Shown: one piece after another, positions 48,703 to 57,526 of the stretch
Layout of the letters: each line of letters starts with the position of its first letter
Position numbering within the stretch: position 1 is the first letter of the stretch
DNA from: Janthinobacterium sp. PC23-8
GTDB taxonomy: Bacteria; Pseudomonadota; Gammaproteobacteria; Burkholderiales; Burkholderiaceae_D
Assembly (NCBI RefSeq): GCF_002250505.1
Contig: NZ_NJGY01000001.1
Location: 441,676 to 505,675, forward strand
Reading direction: 5' to 3'
Length of the DNA stretch: 64,000 nt
Position numbers and translations under genes: made by a program
Notes under the pieces: generated by a model
Databases searched by the model: none
What the model was told of the DNA's origin: nothing
Seen by the model: the letters and a program-made list of their open reading frames with translations, nothing else

Positions 48703-49452
48703 TTACTTGAACTTGACCTTGCCCACCAGGCGCATGTCGAGCGTGGTTTCGCCCGGCTCGAAGCTCGGTTCGGCCACCTGGCTATCTTCGGCCATCTTGG
48801 CGCTACGCATCATCATCGGCGCGGCGGCGGCACGGCTTTCGCCCGCGTAATTGCCGGAACCCTCGAAGTCCACCGTGTCGAGCACGGCGTCGGCCACATT
48901 GCGGCCCATGGCGCGCGCAATCGAAGCGATACGTTCGTTGAGGTTTTTATAGGTGGCGGCAATGCGCTGGTCGTCGAGCAAGCGGACGGTTTCCGGCTTC
49001 AGGCCAAAGTTCAGGCCGTTCAGTGTCAGCACGCCCTGGGCCGCCGAGACGGTCCTGGGCAGGCTGGCCAGGTTGGCGGTGGTCACTTCCAGGTACTGGC
49101 CGACGCGCCAGGCGGTCGGCACGCGCGGCTTGGCCACGGCGCCGGCCGGCAGCGGGCGGTCTTCCGGATACACCGGGTAGGTGTAATAGCCATACGATTT
49201 CAGCACCGCTGACGGATCGGCCTGCTTGATGATGGACACGCCCTTGTTCATCTTCTGGTTGACGCGCGAAGCGGCGGCGGCCTTGTCCTTGTCCTGCTCC
49301 TCGATGGCCAGCGTGGCGACCACCTGGTCATTGGCATGCCTGACCTCGCCAAAGGCGGGCACCACCACCAGGGTGCCGGTGGTCGGCAAGGTTTGCGCCT
49401 GGGCGGAAAGGGCAACGGTAGCTGCGGCGGCAACAAGTACGGATTTGATCAT
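48703..49452 (-). CDS. SIMPL-domain exported protein (copy 2)
   Basis: A 249-residue paralogue of the neighbouring SIMPL protein, with signal peptide MIKSVLVAAAATVALSAQAQ. It shares the same blocks, for example VVVPAFGEVRHANDQV, ASRVNQKMNKGVSIIKQADP, YYTYPVYPEDRPLPAG, GWRVGQ-equivalent AWRVGQYLEV and FEPGETTLDMRLVGKVKF. The part near residues 208-230 (RAAAAPMMMRSAKMAEDS) differs most between copies. The 117-base spacer to copy 1 carries an antisense-facing hairpin. Confidence 0.85.
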   Translation of the reverse strand: MIKSVLVAAAATVALSAQAQTLPTTGTLVVVPAFGEVRHANDQVVATLAIEEQDKDKAAAASRVNQKMNKGVSIIKQADPSAVLKSYGYYTYPVYPEDRPLPAGAVAKPRVPTAWRVGQYLEVTTANLASLPRTVSAAQGVLTLNGLNFGLKPETVRLLDDQRIAATYKNLNERIASIARAMGRNVADAVLDTVDFEGSGNYAGESRAAAAPMMMRSAKMAEDSQVAEPSFEPGETTLDMRLVGKVKFK

Positions 49453-49614
49453 GGATACGGCTCCTCGGTGGTGGGATGCAAGCAGGGTCTGGATAAGCCC
49501 TGCTGCTTATGAATAATACAAACTGACTTGATTCTAACGTCCAGGAATTTGCCGTGGCGCAAATTAACAAATCGTCACACTTTCTGCCCGATAATCACAT
49601 CTGGACACAAGTGC

Positions 49615-50064
49615 TCAAGCCGCCGTCATCGAGGCATCGTTGGCCGCCTTGCGCGGCGAAAACCAGGCGCTCGATTCCGCACTGAACAGGAAGGCGCACA
49701 TCACGGCAAACGCGAGCGCGCCAGGCAACACGCCAATCTTGACGGGCACCGTCGCCAGGCTGAGCGCGATGTCGATCACTCCCCACAGCAGATAGACAGT
49801 GCGCGCGCCGCGATGCCGTTGCAGCATGGCCAAGGCAGCCACCAGCGTCAGGCCAAGGCCGCCAAGCACGATCGCATATTGCACCTCGACGGGAATCGCG
49901 CTGCGCGCCATCCAGGCCAGCATGACGGGATCGTTACGGCCCAGCCAGGCCGACACCAGCGACGCCAGTGAGCCGACGATCAGAAACCAGCAACTGATGG
50001 CAACCGATACTGGACGCTTGTTCGAGTTCAAATTTGCAACGAAAACTTTTGAAAAAACAAGCAT
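49615..50064 (-). CDS. Small membrane protein, unknown
   Basis: A 149-residue protein with about four hydrophobic segments: VAISCWFLIVGSLASLVSAWLG, VQYAIVLGGLGLTLVAALAML, VYLLWGVIDIALSLATVPV and LPGALAFAVMCAFLFSAE. I do not recognise a family. The chosen start MLVFSKVFVANL avoids an upstream stretch that includes the ilvC terminator. It lies between ilvC and the SIMPL genes on the same strand. Confidence 0.65.
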   Translation of the reverse strand: MLVFSKVFVANLNSNKRPVSVAISCWFLIVGSLASLVSAWLGRNDPVMLAWMARSAIPVEVQYAIVLGGLGLTLVAALAMLQRHRGARTVYLLWGVIDIALSLATVPVKIGVLPGALAFAVMCAFLFSAESSAWFSPRKAANDASMTAA

Positions 50065-50130
50065 GGCGCAACCGGTATTTTTGAATGGCACTGATTGTAG
50101 CGGATGCCCCATATACGGGGCCGTACGCAC

Positions 50131-50158
50131 GAAAAAAAAGCCGGCTGGCGCCGGCTTT
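50131..50158 (-). terminator. Intrinsic terminator after ilvC
   Basis: Stem AAAGCCGGC/GCCGGCTTT (50137-50145 with 50149-50157) has a 3-base loop and on the minus strand a run of U (complement of 50132-50136). It begins 18 bases past the ilvC stop and ends the ilv operon. Confidence 0.85.
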
Positions 50159-50175
50159 GCTGTGCAACAGACTGC

Positions 50176-51210
<1,035 letters not shown>

Positions 51211-51260
51211 TTAACTGCGTTGTATGGGGGTGCGGCCGGGGCCGCGTGCTGCAATCTTTT

Positions 51261-51752
51261 TTATACTTTGAGGATGCGTTCGCCGCGGCCGATGCCCGAG
51301 CCGCCCGTGCGGACGGTTTCCAGGATCGAGGCGCGGTCGATCGAATCGATGAACGCGTCGAGCTTGACCTTGTTGCCCGTCAGCTCGATCGTGTACGTTT
51401 TCTCGGTCACGTCGATGATGCGGCCACGGAAGATGTCGGCGGTGCGCTTCATTTCCTCGCGCTCCTTGCCCACCGCTCTTACCTTGATCAGCATCAGCTC
51501 GCGTTCGATATGCTGGCCTTCGGTCAGGTCCACCACCTTCACCACCTCGATCAGGCGGTTCAGGTGCTTGGTGATCTGCTCGATGATGTCGTCCGAGCCG
51601 CTGGTGACGATGGTCATGCGCGACAGCGTCGCGTCTTCGGTCGGCGCCACGGTCAGCGTCTCGATGTTGTAGCCACGGGCCGAGAACAGGCCCACCACGC
51701 GCGACAGGGCGCCCGCTTCGTTTTCCAGCAAGACAGAAATAATATGGCGCAT
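51261..51752 (-). CDS. ilvH: Acetolactate synthase small (regulatory) subunit
   Basis: Regulatory subunit of acetohydroxyacid synthase that confers valine feedback inhibition. 163 residues. The N-terminal ACT domain has HIISVLLENEAGALSRVVGLFSARGYNIETL, shown here in pieces, and the second half is the family's C-terminal ACT-like part. ATG 51752 lies two bases after the ilvB stop, so it is translationally linked to the catalytic subunit gene. Confidence 0.97.
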   Translation of the reverse strand: MRHIISVLLENEAGALSRVVGLFSARGYNIETLTVAPTEDATLSRMTIVTSGSDDIIEQITKHLNRLIEVVKVVDLTEGQHIERELMLIKVRAVGKEREEMKRTADIFRGRIIDVTEKTYTIELTGNKVKLDAFIDSIDRASILETVRTGGSGIGRGERILKV

Positions 51753-51754
51753 GG

Positions 51755-53506
51755 TTACAGGTCCTCCGAGCCGAGCATCATTTCGGACAAGCCTTTGCCG
51801 GCTTTCACCATCGGCCACACGTTTTCGGACTGGTCGGTAATAAAGTTCATGAACACCAGCCTGTCTTTCATGGCGAACGCCTCTTTCAGGGCGCCGTCGA
51901 CGTCGCCCGGTTTTTCAATTTTCATGCCGACGTGGCCATAGGCCTCGGCCAGCTTTTCAAAGTCGGGCAGCGAATCCATGTAGGACTCGGAATAGCGCGA
52001 GCCGTAATCGATTTCCTGCCACTGGCGCACCATGCCGAGGAATCGATTGTTGAGCATGATGATCTTCGGCGTCAGGTGATACTGCTTGCATGTGGCCAGT
52101 TCCTGGATGCACATCTGGATCGAGCCTTCGCCGGTGATGCAGGCAACGGTGGCGTCCGGATTGGCCATCTGCACGCCCATGGCATACGGCAAGCCGACGC
52201 CCATGGTGCCCAGGCCGCCGGAATTGATCCAGCGGCGCGGCTTGTCGAAGCGGTAGTATTGCGCGGCCCACATCTGATGCTGGCCCACGTCGGAGGTGAT
52301 GAAGGCGTCGCCCTTGGTGATCTGGAACACTTTTTCCACCACCGATTGCGGCTTGATCACCAGGTCCGACGTCGGATACTTCAGGCATTCGCGGCCGCGC
52401 CATTCGGCGATCTGCTTCCACCAGTTCGACAGCGCATTGACGTTCGGCTTGGCTTCGGCCGCGTCGAGTTGCGCCAGGAATTCGATCAGCACGTCCTTGA
52501 CGTTGCCGACGATGGGGATATCGACTTTCACGCGCTTGGAGATCGACGAGGGGTCGATGTCGATGTGAATGATCTTGCGCGGATGCGAGGCGAAGTGTTT
52601 CGGGTTGCCGATCACGCGGTCATCGAAACGCGCGCCGATGGCGATCAGGACGTCGCAGTTCTGCATCGCCATGTTCGCTTCGTAGGTGCCGTGCATGCCG
52701 GGCATGCCGACAAACTGCTCGCTCGAGGCGCGGTAGCCGCCCAGCCCCATCAGGGTGTTGGTACACGGAAAACCGAGGCGGTCGACCAGCTTGTTCAGCT
52801 CGGGCGCCGCATGCGCCAGGATCACGCCGCCGCCCGTGTAGATCATCGGACGTTCGGCTTGCAGCAGCAGCTGCACGGCCTTGCGGATCTGGCCCGAATG
52901 GCCCTTGTCGACCGGACGGTAGGAGCGCATCTCGACTTCCTTCGGATAGTCGAAATGGCATTTGTGCATGCTGATATCCTTCGGGATATCGACCAGCACG
53001 GGGCCGGGACGACCGGTGCGGGCGATAAAGAAGGCTTTCTTGATCGTTGCAGCCAGATCCTTGACGTCCTTGACGAGGAAATTGTGCTTGACGACCGGGC
53101 GGGTGATGCCCACGGTGTCGCATTCCTGGAACGCATCCTGGCCGATCGCATGGCTCGGCACCTGGCCGGAAATGACGACCATCGGGATGGAATCCATGTA
53201 AGCGGTCGACAGACCGGTCACGGCATTGGTCACTCCGGGGCCGGACGTGACAATGGCCACACCGACTTTATTGGAGCTGCGCGAATAGGCGTCGGCGGCG
53301 TGCACGGCGGCCTGCTCATGGCGAACCAGGATATGCTGGAATTTGTTTTGCTGGAAAATGGCGTCGTAGATATACAGTACGGCTCCGCCCGGGTAACCAA
53401 AGACGTGCTCGACGCCTTCTTCAGCCAGACAGCGCACGACGATTTCCGCGCCGGTAATGGGACCGATGGCCGGTCCCGAGGCAGATCCTCTTGCTTCGGT
53501 ATTCAT
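51755..53506 (-). CDS. ilvB: Acetolactate synthase large (catalytic) subunit
   Basis: Joins two pyruvates, or pyruvate and 2-oxobutyrate, using thiamine diphosphate, Mg2+ and FAD. 583 residues (also named ilvI). The TPP-activating Glu is in VRHEQAAVHAADAY. The TPP motif begins GEGSIQMCIQEL and ends NN, with Glu in place of the more usual Asp (GDGS); this variant looks normal for Burkholderiales-type enzymes as I recall them. FGYPGGAVLYIYD and GMLGMHGTYEAN-type segments are present. First gene of ilvBHC. Confidence 0.97.
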   Translation of the reverse strand: MNTEARGSASGPAIGPITGAEIVVRCLAEEGVEHVFGYPGGAVLYIYDAIFQQNKFQHILVRHEQAAVHAADAYSRSSNKVGVAIVTSGPGVTNAVTGLSTAYMDSIPMVVISGQVPSHAIGQDAFQECDTVGITRPVVKHNFLVKDVKDLAATIKKAFFIARTGRPGPVLVDIPKDISMHKCHFDYPKEVEMRSYRPVDKGHSGQIRKAVQLLLQAERPMIYTGGGVILAHAAPELNKLVDRLGFPCTNTLMGLGGYRASSEQFVGMPGMHGTYEANMAMQNCDVLIAIGARFDDRVIGNPKHFASHPRKIIHIDIDPSSISKRVKVDIPIVGNVKDVLIEFLAQLDAAEAKPNVNALSNWWKQIAEWRGRECLKYPTSDLVIKPQSVVEKVFQITKGDAFITSDVGQHQMWAAQYYRFDKPRRWINSGGLGTMGVGLPYAMGVQMANPDATVACITGEGSIQMCIQELATCKQYHLTPKIIMLNNRFLGMVRQWQEIDYGSRYSESYMDSLPDFEKLAEAYGHVGMKIEKPGDVDGALKEAFAMKDRLVFMNFITDQSENVWPMVKAGKGLSEMMLGSEDL

Positions 53507-54000
53507 GAAACATTCCTTTCAAGGTCCATTGGAGATTGATCGGATGTTCTTTCCTGACGAGGTACGCCTGACGCTACAGTGCTCCTGCTTCCCTTTTCAT
53601 GCGGTCACGATATTTCTTCGGGCACCCATAGATACCTTGCAAAACAACGCTGGACGCAACTCGTTTGGCCGGAGTTTCTGTGGCGACTGTACGAACCGCT
53701 CGCGCTTGTGGCGCGGGTTAGAACAAACTGCCTGCAAATGAAAGCGCGTCTTGTCGCTGCTGGCGTTGTGTGCCAGTTGCAACTTGACCATAGAGCTTTG
53801 GGGTGTTCAAAGCGTCCCATACGTTATCGCGTCGCACCATGATGGTCAAGGAAAATGTCTGTCTAAATACCTTTTTGCGCGGCCCGGGTGCAAAAATCAT
53901 GCGGAAATGCACATTTTTTGCTAGCATGCGCTCAGTTTGCACAAAGCAGGCCACCTCCCCGCCCACAGTCCACGCAGCCCCCCGGCTCGCTCCCTACCGC
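53507..54000. other. Divergent control region of ilvB and the sigma factor gene
   Basis: About 490 bases without a convincing gene. I searched both strands for an ilv leader peptide rich in Val, Leu or Ile and for an attenuator hairpin; none was convincing. The promoters of ilvBHC (minus) and of the sigma operon (plus) must lie here. A TAGCAT in TTGCTAGCATGC (about 53919-53930) is a possible -10 box toward the sigma gene. A plus-strand open reading from a GTG at 53803 runs into the sigma gene but has no family character before 54001. Confidence 0.5.
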
Positions 54001-54570
54001 ATGGCAACAGACAAAGAACTATCCGATTTTCTCGAACATGTGGAGCGGCGCGCCTTCAAGCAGGCCGCCTACGCCGTACGCAAGGATGAATCCGCGCTCG
54101 ACATCGTGCAGGACGCGATGATCAAGCTGGCCGAAAAATATGGCGACAAGCCGGCCGCCGAACTGCCGATGCTGTTCCAGCGCATCCTGCAAACGACCAT
54201 CCTCGATTATTTCCGCCGTGAAAAGGTGCGCAACACCTGGGTCAGCCTGTTTTCGGGCATGAAACCATCGGGCGACGAGCATGAAGACTTTGATATACTG
54301 GAAACGTATGCGGCGGAACAAGGTTCGAGCGCCGCAGAATCGTCGGCCGACCAGGTCGAGCGCGCGCAAATGCTTGATTTGATTGATGAAGAGGTACAAA
54401 AGCTGCCCGCGCGTCAACGCGAAGCCTTCCTCATGCGTTATTGGCAGGATATGGACGTGGCTGAAACAGCGCTGGCGATGGGTTGCTCCGAAGGCAGCGT
54501 GAAAACACATTGCTCAAGGGCTACGCACGCGCTCGCCGAATCGCTGAAAGCCAAGGGAATACAACTATGA
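54001..54570 (+). CDS. ECF-type RNA polymerase sigma factor
   Basis: A 189-residue sigma-70 family protein with regions 2 and 4 only. Region 2 is about residues 25-80 (ALDIVQDAMIKLAEKYG, LFQRILQTTILDYFRREK). Region 4 is about 137-182 (LPARQREAFLMRYWQDMDVAETALAMG, then SEGSVKTHCSRATHALAESL, a helix-turn-helix). ATG at 54001 was chosen because the preceding open reading lacks homology. Its stop overlaps the ATG of the DUF3619 gene (ATGA), which is typical of a sigma factor followed by its regulator. Target promoters are unknown. Confidence 0.9.
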   Translation: MATDKELSDFLEHVERRAFKQAAYAVRKDESALDIVQDAMIKLAEKYGDKPAAELPMLFQRILQTTILDYFRREKVRNTWVSLFSGMKPSGDEHEDFDILETYAAEQGSSAAESSADQVERAQMLDLIDEEVQKLPARQREAFLMRYWQDMDVAETALAMGCSEGSVKTHCSRATHALAESLKAKGIQL

Positions 54571-54971
54571 ATACCGACGACATCAATTTCGCCTACAAAG
54601 TGCGCCACGCGCTCAACGAAAAGCTCGACGACCTGCCCGCCTCGACCACCGACCGCCTGGCCGCCGCGCGCAAGGCGGCCATGGCGCGCAAGAAGGCCGA
54701 CGCACCTGCGCGCGTCGCTGCGCGCCAGAACGTACTTGCCGGTATCGCCACCCATCTGTTGGCAGAGCCATTGTCGTGGCTGGGCCGCATGAGCGTGGTC
54801 ATTCCGCTGCTGGTGCTGGTCCTGGGCGGCGTCGGCATCTACCAGTTCGAGCAGGAACAGCAGATTGCCGAACTGGCCGAACTCGACGCGGCCGTGCTGT
54901 CGGACGAATTGCCGCTGTCGGCCTATATGGACCATGGCTTCAATGCCTACCTGACGAAACGCGAGCAATAA
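54567..54971 (+). CDS. DUF3619 membrane protein, possible anti-sigma factor
   Basis: A 134-residue protein. The N-terminal 70 residues are helical, charged and likely cytoplasmic (YKVRHALNEKLDDLPASTTD, RLAAARKAAMARKK). One membrane helix lies at about 76-94 (SVVIPLLVLVLGGVGIYQF), and a 40-residue tail follows, ending with LPLSAYMDHGFNAYL. The topology (cytoplasmic segment, one helix, short outside tail) and the overlap with a sigma factor gene are those of a typical anti-sigma factor, but there is no recognisable anti-sigma domain such as ZAS. DUF3619 is the family I recognise; the anti-sigma role is inference. Confidence 0.75.
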   Translation: MNTDDINFAYKVRHALNEKLDDLPASTTDRLAAARKAAMARKKADAPARVAARQNVLAGIATHLLAEPLSWLGRMSVVIPLLVLVLGGVGIYQFEQEQQIAELAELDAAVLSDELPLSAYMDHGFNAYLTKREQ

Positions 54972-55666
54972 TGGCCGACGCCACCGCAAGCAAGGCACGC
55001 AAAAGCTGGATCATGGGCGGCGCAGGCTTGGGCGTTTGCGTGCTGGCGGGCGCATCCTGGGTGTACGTCCACCAGGACGCGCTGCCCGCCGCGCCTGCCG
55101 TCACGGCCGCGCCCGCCGCAAAACCGCTCGCAACGCCTGCGGCGCCGGTGAAAAATGCCGGCAAGTCGCAATGGGACAATCTGTCGCTTGCGCAACAGGC
55201 GGCCTTGCAGCCGCTGGCCGGCGAATGGAACAAGCTCGGACCGGCGCGCAAGCAGAAGTGGCTCGATATCGCGAATCGCTTTGCCTCGATGACACCGGAC
55301 GAGCAGGCGCGCCTGCACGAACGCATGCGCGACTGGATCAAGCTCACGCCAGAACAGCGGCGCACGGTGCGCGAAAATTATGCGCGCGCCAAGAAGATTG
55401 ATCCAAGTCAGAAGTCGGCACAGTGGGAGCAATACCAGCAATTACCGGAAGAGCAAAAGAAAAAACTGGCGGCCGAAGCCTTGCCGAACAAGATCACTGT
55501 CATCAAGCCGGACATCCGCCCGCCCGCCGTCATGACCGTGCCGGTTATACCCACGCCGGTTGTACCCGCGCCGGTCGTACCCGCGCCGGCCCCGGCCGCC
55601 CCGGCGCCCCTGGAGCCGGCGACGCCGCCCGCCACACCCAGCCCTTTGCCCGACTATGCCAGATAA
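54971..55666 (+). CDS. DUF3106 protein with Pro-rich tail
   Basis: A 231-residue protein with a single N-terminal membrane segment (SWIMGGAGLGVCVLAGASW, about 12-34). The DUF3106 region (about 68-150) has QWDNLSLAQQAALQPLAGEW, KQKWLDIANRFASMTPDEQ and RMRDWIKLTPEQRRTVRENYA, a helical periplasmic domain. The tail is a run of Pro/Val/Ala repeats (VPVIPTPVVPAPVVPAP), suggesting a wall-spanning linker. ATG shares one base with the DUF3619 stop. Function unknown; the position suggests an envelope role with the sigma factor. Confidence 0.78.
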   Translation: MADATASKARKSWIMGGAGLGVCVLAGASWVYVHQDALPAAPAVTAAPAAKPLATPAAPVKNAGKSQWDNLSLAQQAALQPLAGEWNKLGPARKQKWLDIANRFASMTPDEQARLHERMRDWIKLTPEQRRTVRENYARAKKIDPSQKSAQWEQYQQLPEEQKKKLAAEALPNKITVIKPDIRPPAVMTVPVIPTPVVPAPVVPAPAPAAPAPLEPATPPATPSPLPDYAR

Positions 55667-56186
55667 TATCGCCGCCGCCACCACGTCACCGACCATCAAG
55701 CGGCGCCTGATCTCGATGGTGTACGAGTCCCTGCTGGCGCTGGCCGTACTGTTCCTGCCCTTCCTGCTGTTTGAACTGGCCGTGCGAGGCGCGCATACGC
55801 CGTTGACCGAACACATGCGCCAGTGCCTGGCCTTCCTGGTGATGGGCGCCTACTTCATCCATCAATGGAGCCGCGAAGGGCAAACCCTGGCCATGAAGAC
55901 CTGGCGCCTGAAGCTGGTGCTGCCCGGCCACGCGCACGTGCCGCTGCGGGTGGCCGCCTGTCGTTACCTGCTGGCCTGGATGTGGCTGCTGCCGGCGCTG
56001 CTGGTATCGTATGGGCTGGACTTGCGGCACTGGCAGGCGCTGTCGGCGATCGGCGTCGGCATGCTGGCCTGGTCCGCCACGGCGCTACTGACCGGCAATG
56101 GCCAGTTCCTGCATGACAAGCTGCTCGGCACGCAGCTGGTGCAACTGCCGGCACCGGCCAGGAAGAGCAAAAAGGTTGCCGCCTGA
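55656..56186 (+). CDS. RDD family membrane protein
   Basis: A 176-residue inner-membrane protein with about four hydrophobic segments (LLALAVLFLPFLLFELAV, QCLAFLVMGAYFIHQW, YLLAWMWLLPALLVSYGL, GVGMLAWSATALL). The conserved opening IKRRLISMVYESLLAL and the closing GNGQFLHDKLLGTQLV match the RDD family. The ATG at 55656 overlaps the DUF3106 stop by 11 bases, so it is the fourth gene of the overlapping cluster. RDD proteins have proposed transport or osmotic roles; none is shown here. Confidence 0.85.
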   Translation: MPDNIAAATTSPTIKRRLISMVYESLLALAVLFLPFLLFELAVRGAHTPLTEHMRQCLAFLVMGAYFIHQWSREGQTLAMKTWRLKLVLPGHAHVPLRVAACRYLLAWMWLLPALLVSYGLDLRHWQALSAIGVGMLAWSATALLTGNGQFLHDKLLGTQLVQLPAPARKSKKVAA

Positions 56187-56255
56187 GCCGCTATTTGCAG
56201 CGGCTTGACTTGGATCATTGAAGCAAACGGGGCTGTGCTGCCATCATGGCAGGCC

Positions 56256-56678
56256 ATGAAAACCGCTCCCCCACCCCACGTTCACATCGTCCAGTCGCGC
56301 ACGCACATCTGCACCGAAGAAGAAGTCACGCGACTGGTCCACACCTTTTATGCCGCCGCCCGCGAAGACGCCATGCTCGGCCCCATCTTTGGCCGCGAAG
56401 TCAAGGATTGGGACGAGCACCTGGCCACCCTGGTCGACTTCTGGTCGGGCCTGTTGCGCGGCACCATGCGCTACCACGGCAAGCCGCTGGCACAGCATGC
56501 GCAGATGGAGCACCTGACGCCGTGCATGTTCCGCCGCTGGCTCACGCTGTTTTTCGCCACCACCGAAAGCCTGGGCAATGCCGCCCTGCAGGAAAAAGCC
56601 GACGCCATCGCCCTGCGCATCGCCGAGCGGCTATGGAAAAGCTTTGCCGAAAGCCATATGCCAGGCCAGCCGGCTTAA
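56256..56678 (+). CDS. Group III truncated haemoglobin
   Basis: A 140-residue haem protein with the short 2-on-2 globin fold of group III (trHbP). Landmarks are VTRLVHTFYAAAREDAMLGPIF, WDEHLATLVDFWSGLLRGTMRY, HAQMEHLTPCMFRRWLTLFF and IAERLWKSFAESH. The proximal His is expected in the HAQMEHL segment. Group III members can bind oxygen or nitric oxide; the role here is unknown. A TTG upstream at 56205 was rejected because the extra residues are not conserved. The stop overlaps the convergent pseudouridine synthase stop. Confidence 0.85.
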   Translation: MKTAPPPHVHIVQSRTHICTEEEVTRLVHTFYAAAREDAMLGPIFGREVKDWDEHLATLVDFWSGLLRGTMRYHGKPLAQHAQMEHLTPCMFRRWLTLFFATTESLGNAALQEKADAIALRIAERLWKSFAESHMPGQPA

Positions 56679-57433
56679 AACCGTTCGTAACCCTGCAAAT
56701 ACCGCCACTGGCCCACGGGCATGGCGCCCATCGAGATACGGCCGATGCGCAGCCGCTTGATGCCCACCACTTCCAGGCCCACCATGCGGCACATATGGGC
56801 AATCTGGCCCGGCTGCACGTTTTTCAGGGCGAAGCGCAACCGCGTTTCGTTCTGCCAGCTGACCTTCATCGGCGGCAAGGGCTTGCCATTGAACGGCAGG
56901 CCGTGATTGAGCAGCGCCAGGCCGTTATCAAGCATCTGGCCAGTCACTTCGACGATGAATTCCTGCTCCACCGTTTTCGCTTCATCGACCAGCTTGCGGG
57001 CGACGCGGAAATCCTGGGTAAACACCAGCAGGCCCGAGGCCATGGTGTCGAGCGGATTGGTCACCGTCAGGCCGATCAGATGGCGTTTCAGGAAACGCGT
57101 GACGGAACTGGGCGCGACGTTGTCGGGCGTAAAAATTTCTTCGGGACGCAAACAGCTCAGGGCCGGCTTGCCTTCGCTGCCGACACCGCCATTGATCCCG
57201 GCCGGCTTGTGCAGCAGGATGGTCACCGGCGGCATTTCGTCGAGCGTCGCGTTCGGCAACAGCACCACTTCCTGTTTGTCGGCCACGCGCGCGCCGGCCT
57301 CTTCCACCAGCTCGCCATCGACCGTGACCCAGCCGCCCTCGATATACAGCTCGGCCTCGCGGCGTGAGCAGGGCAAGTCTTCGGCCAGGCGCTTGGCCAG
57401 GCGGACGGTGGGCATATCGAGTGGTGTGGTCAT
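56675..57433 (-). CDS. 23S rRNA pseudouridine synthase, RluF/RsuA type
   Basis: A 252-residue enzyme that isomerises uridine in rRNA. An S4 RNA-binding domain is at about 9-50 (RLAKRLAEDLPCSRREAELYIEGGWVTVDG, in pieces). The catalytic domain has ILLHKPAGINGG and the active-site segment TNPLDTMASGLLVFTQD, where the aspartate after NPL is the catalytic residue; the first residues differ from the usual GRLD. FIVEVTG, PLPPMKVSWQNE and RRIGRISMG-like ends are typical of the family. The exact target uridine is not clear. Confidence 0.82.
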   Translation of the reverse strand: MTTPLDMPTVRLAKRLAEDLPCSRREAELYIEGGWVTVDGELVEEAGARVADKQEVVLLPNATLDEMPPVTILLHKPAGINGGVGSEGKPALSCLRPEEIFTPDNVAPSSVTRFLKRHLIGLTVTNPLDTMASGLLVFTQDFRVARKLVDEAKTVEQEFIVEVTGQMLDNGLALLNHGLPFNGKPLPPMKVSWQNETRLRFALKNVQPGQIAHMCRMVGLEVVGIKRLRIGRISMGAMPVGQWRYLQGYERF

Positions 57434-57440
57434 GTGAGGC

Positions 57441-57502
57441 GCAAAAAAGCAAAGGGGAGGAGAAGCCGGTATTGTAACCGACCTGCCCCTCCCCTTTTTG
57501 CT
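57441..57502 (-). terminator. Terminator at the end of the isc operon (bidirectional shape)
   Basis: Arms AGCAAAGGGGAGG and CCTCCCCTTT-TTGCT (57448-57460 with 57488-57502) enclose about 27 bases. On the minus strand the stem is followed by a run of six U. It lies about 25 bases past the methyltransferase stop and ends the isc transcript. Confidence 0.75.
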
Positions 57503-57526
57503 GATTGTCTTGCGCTGCGCGAGACC

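Noticed and set aside
53507..53800. Possible ilv leader peptide and attenuator
   Set aside because: No run of Val, Leu or Ile codons and no competing hairpins with a U-run were found.
53803..54000. N-terminal extension of the sigma factor from a GTG
   Set aside because: The extra 66 residues have no sigma character and the ATG at 54001 gives the normal ECF length.
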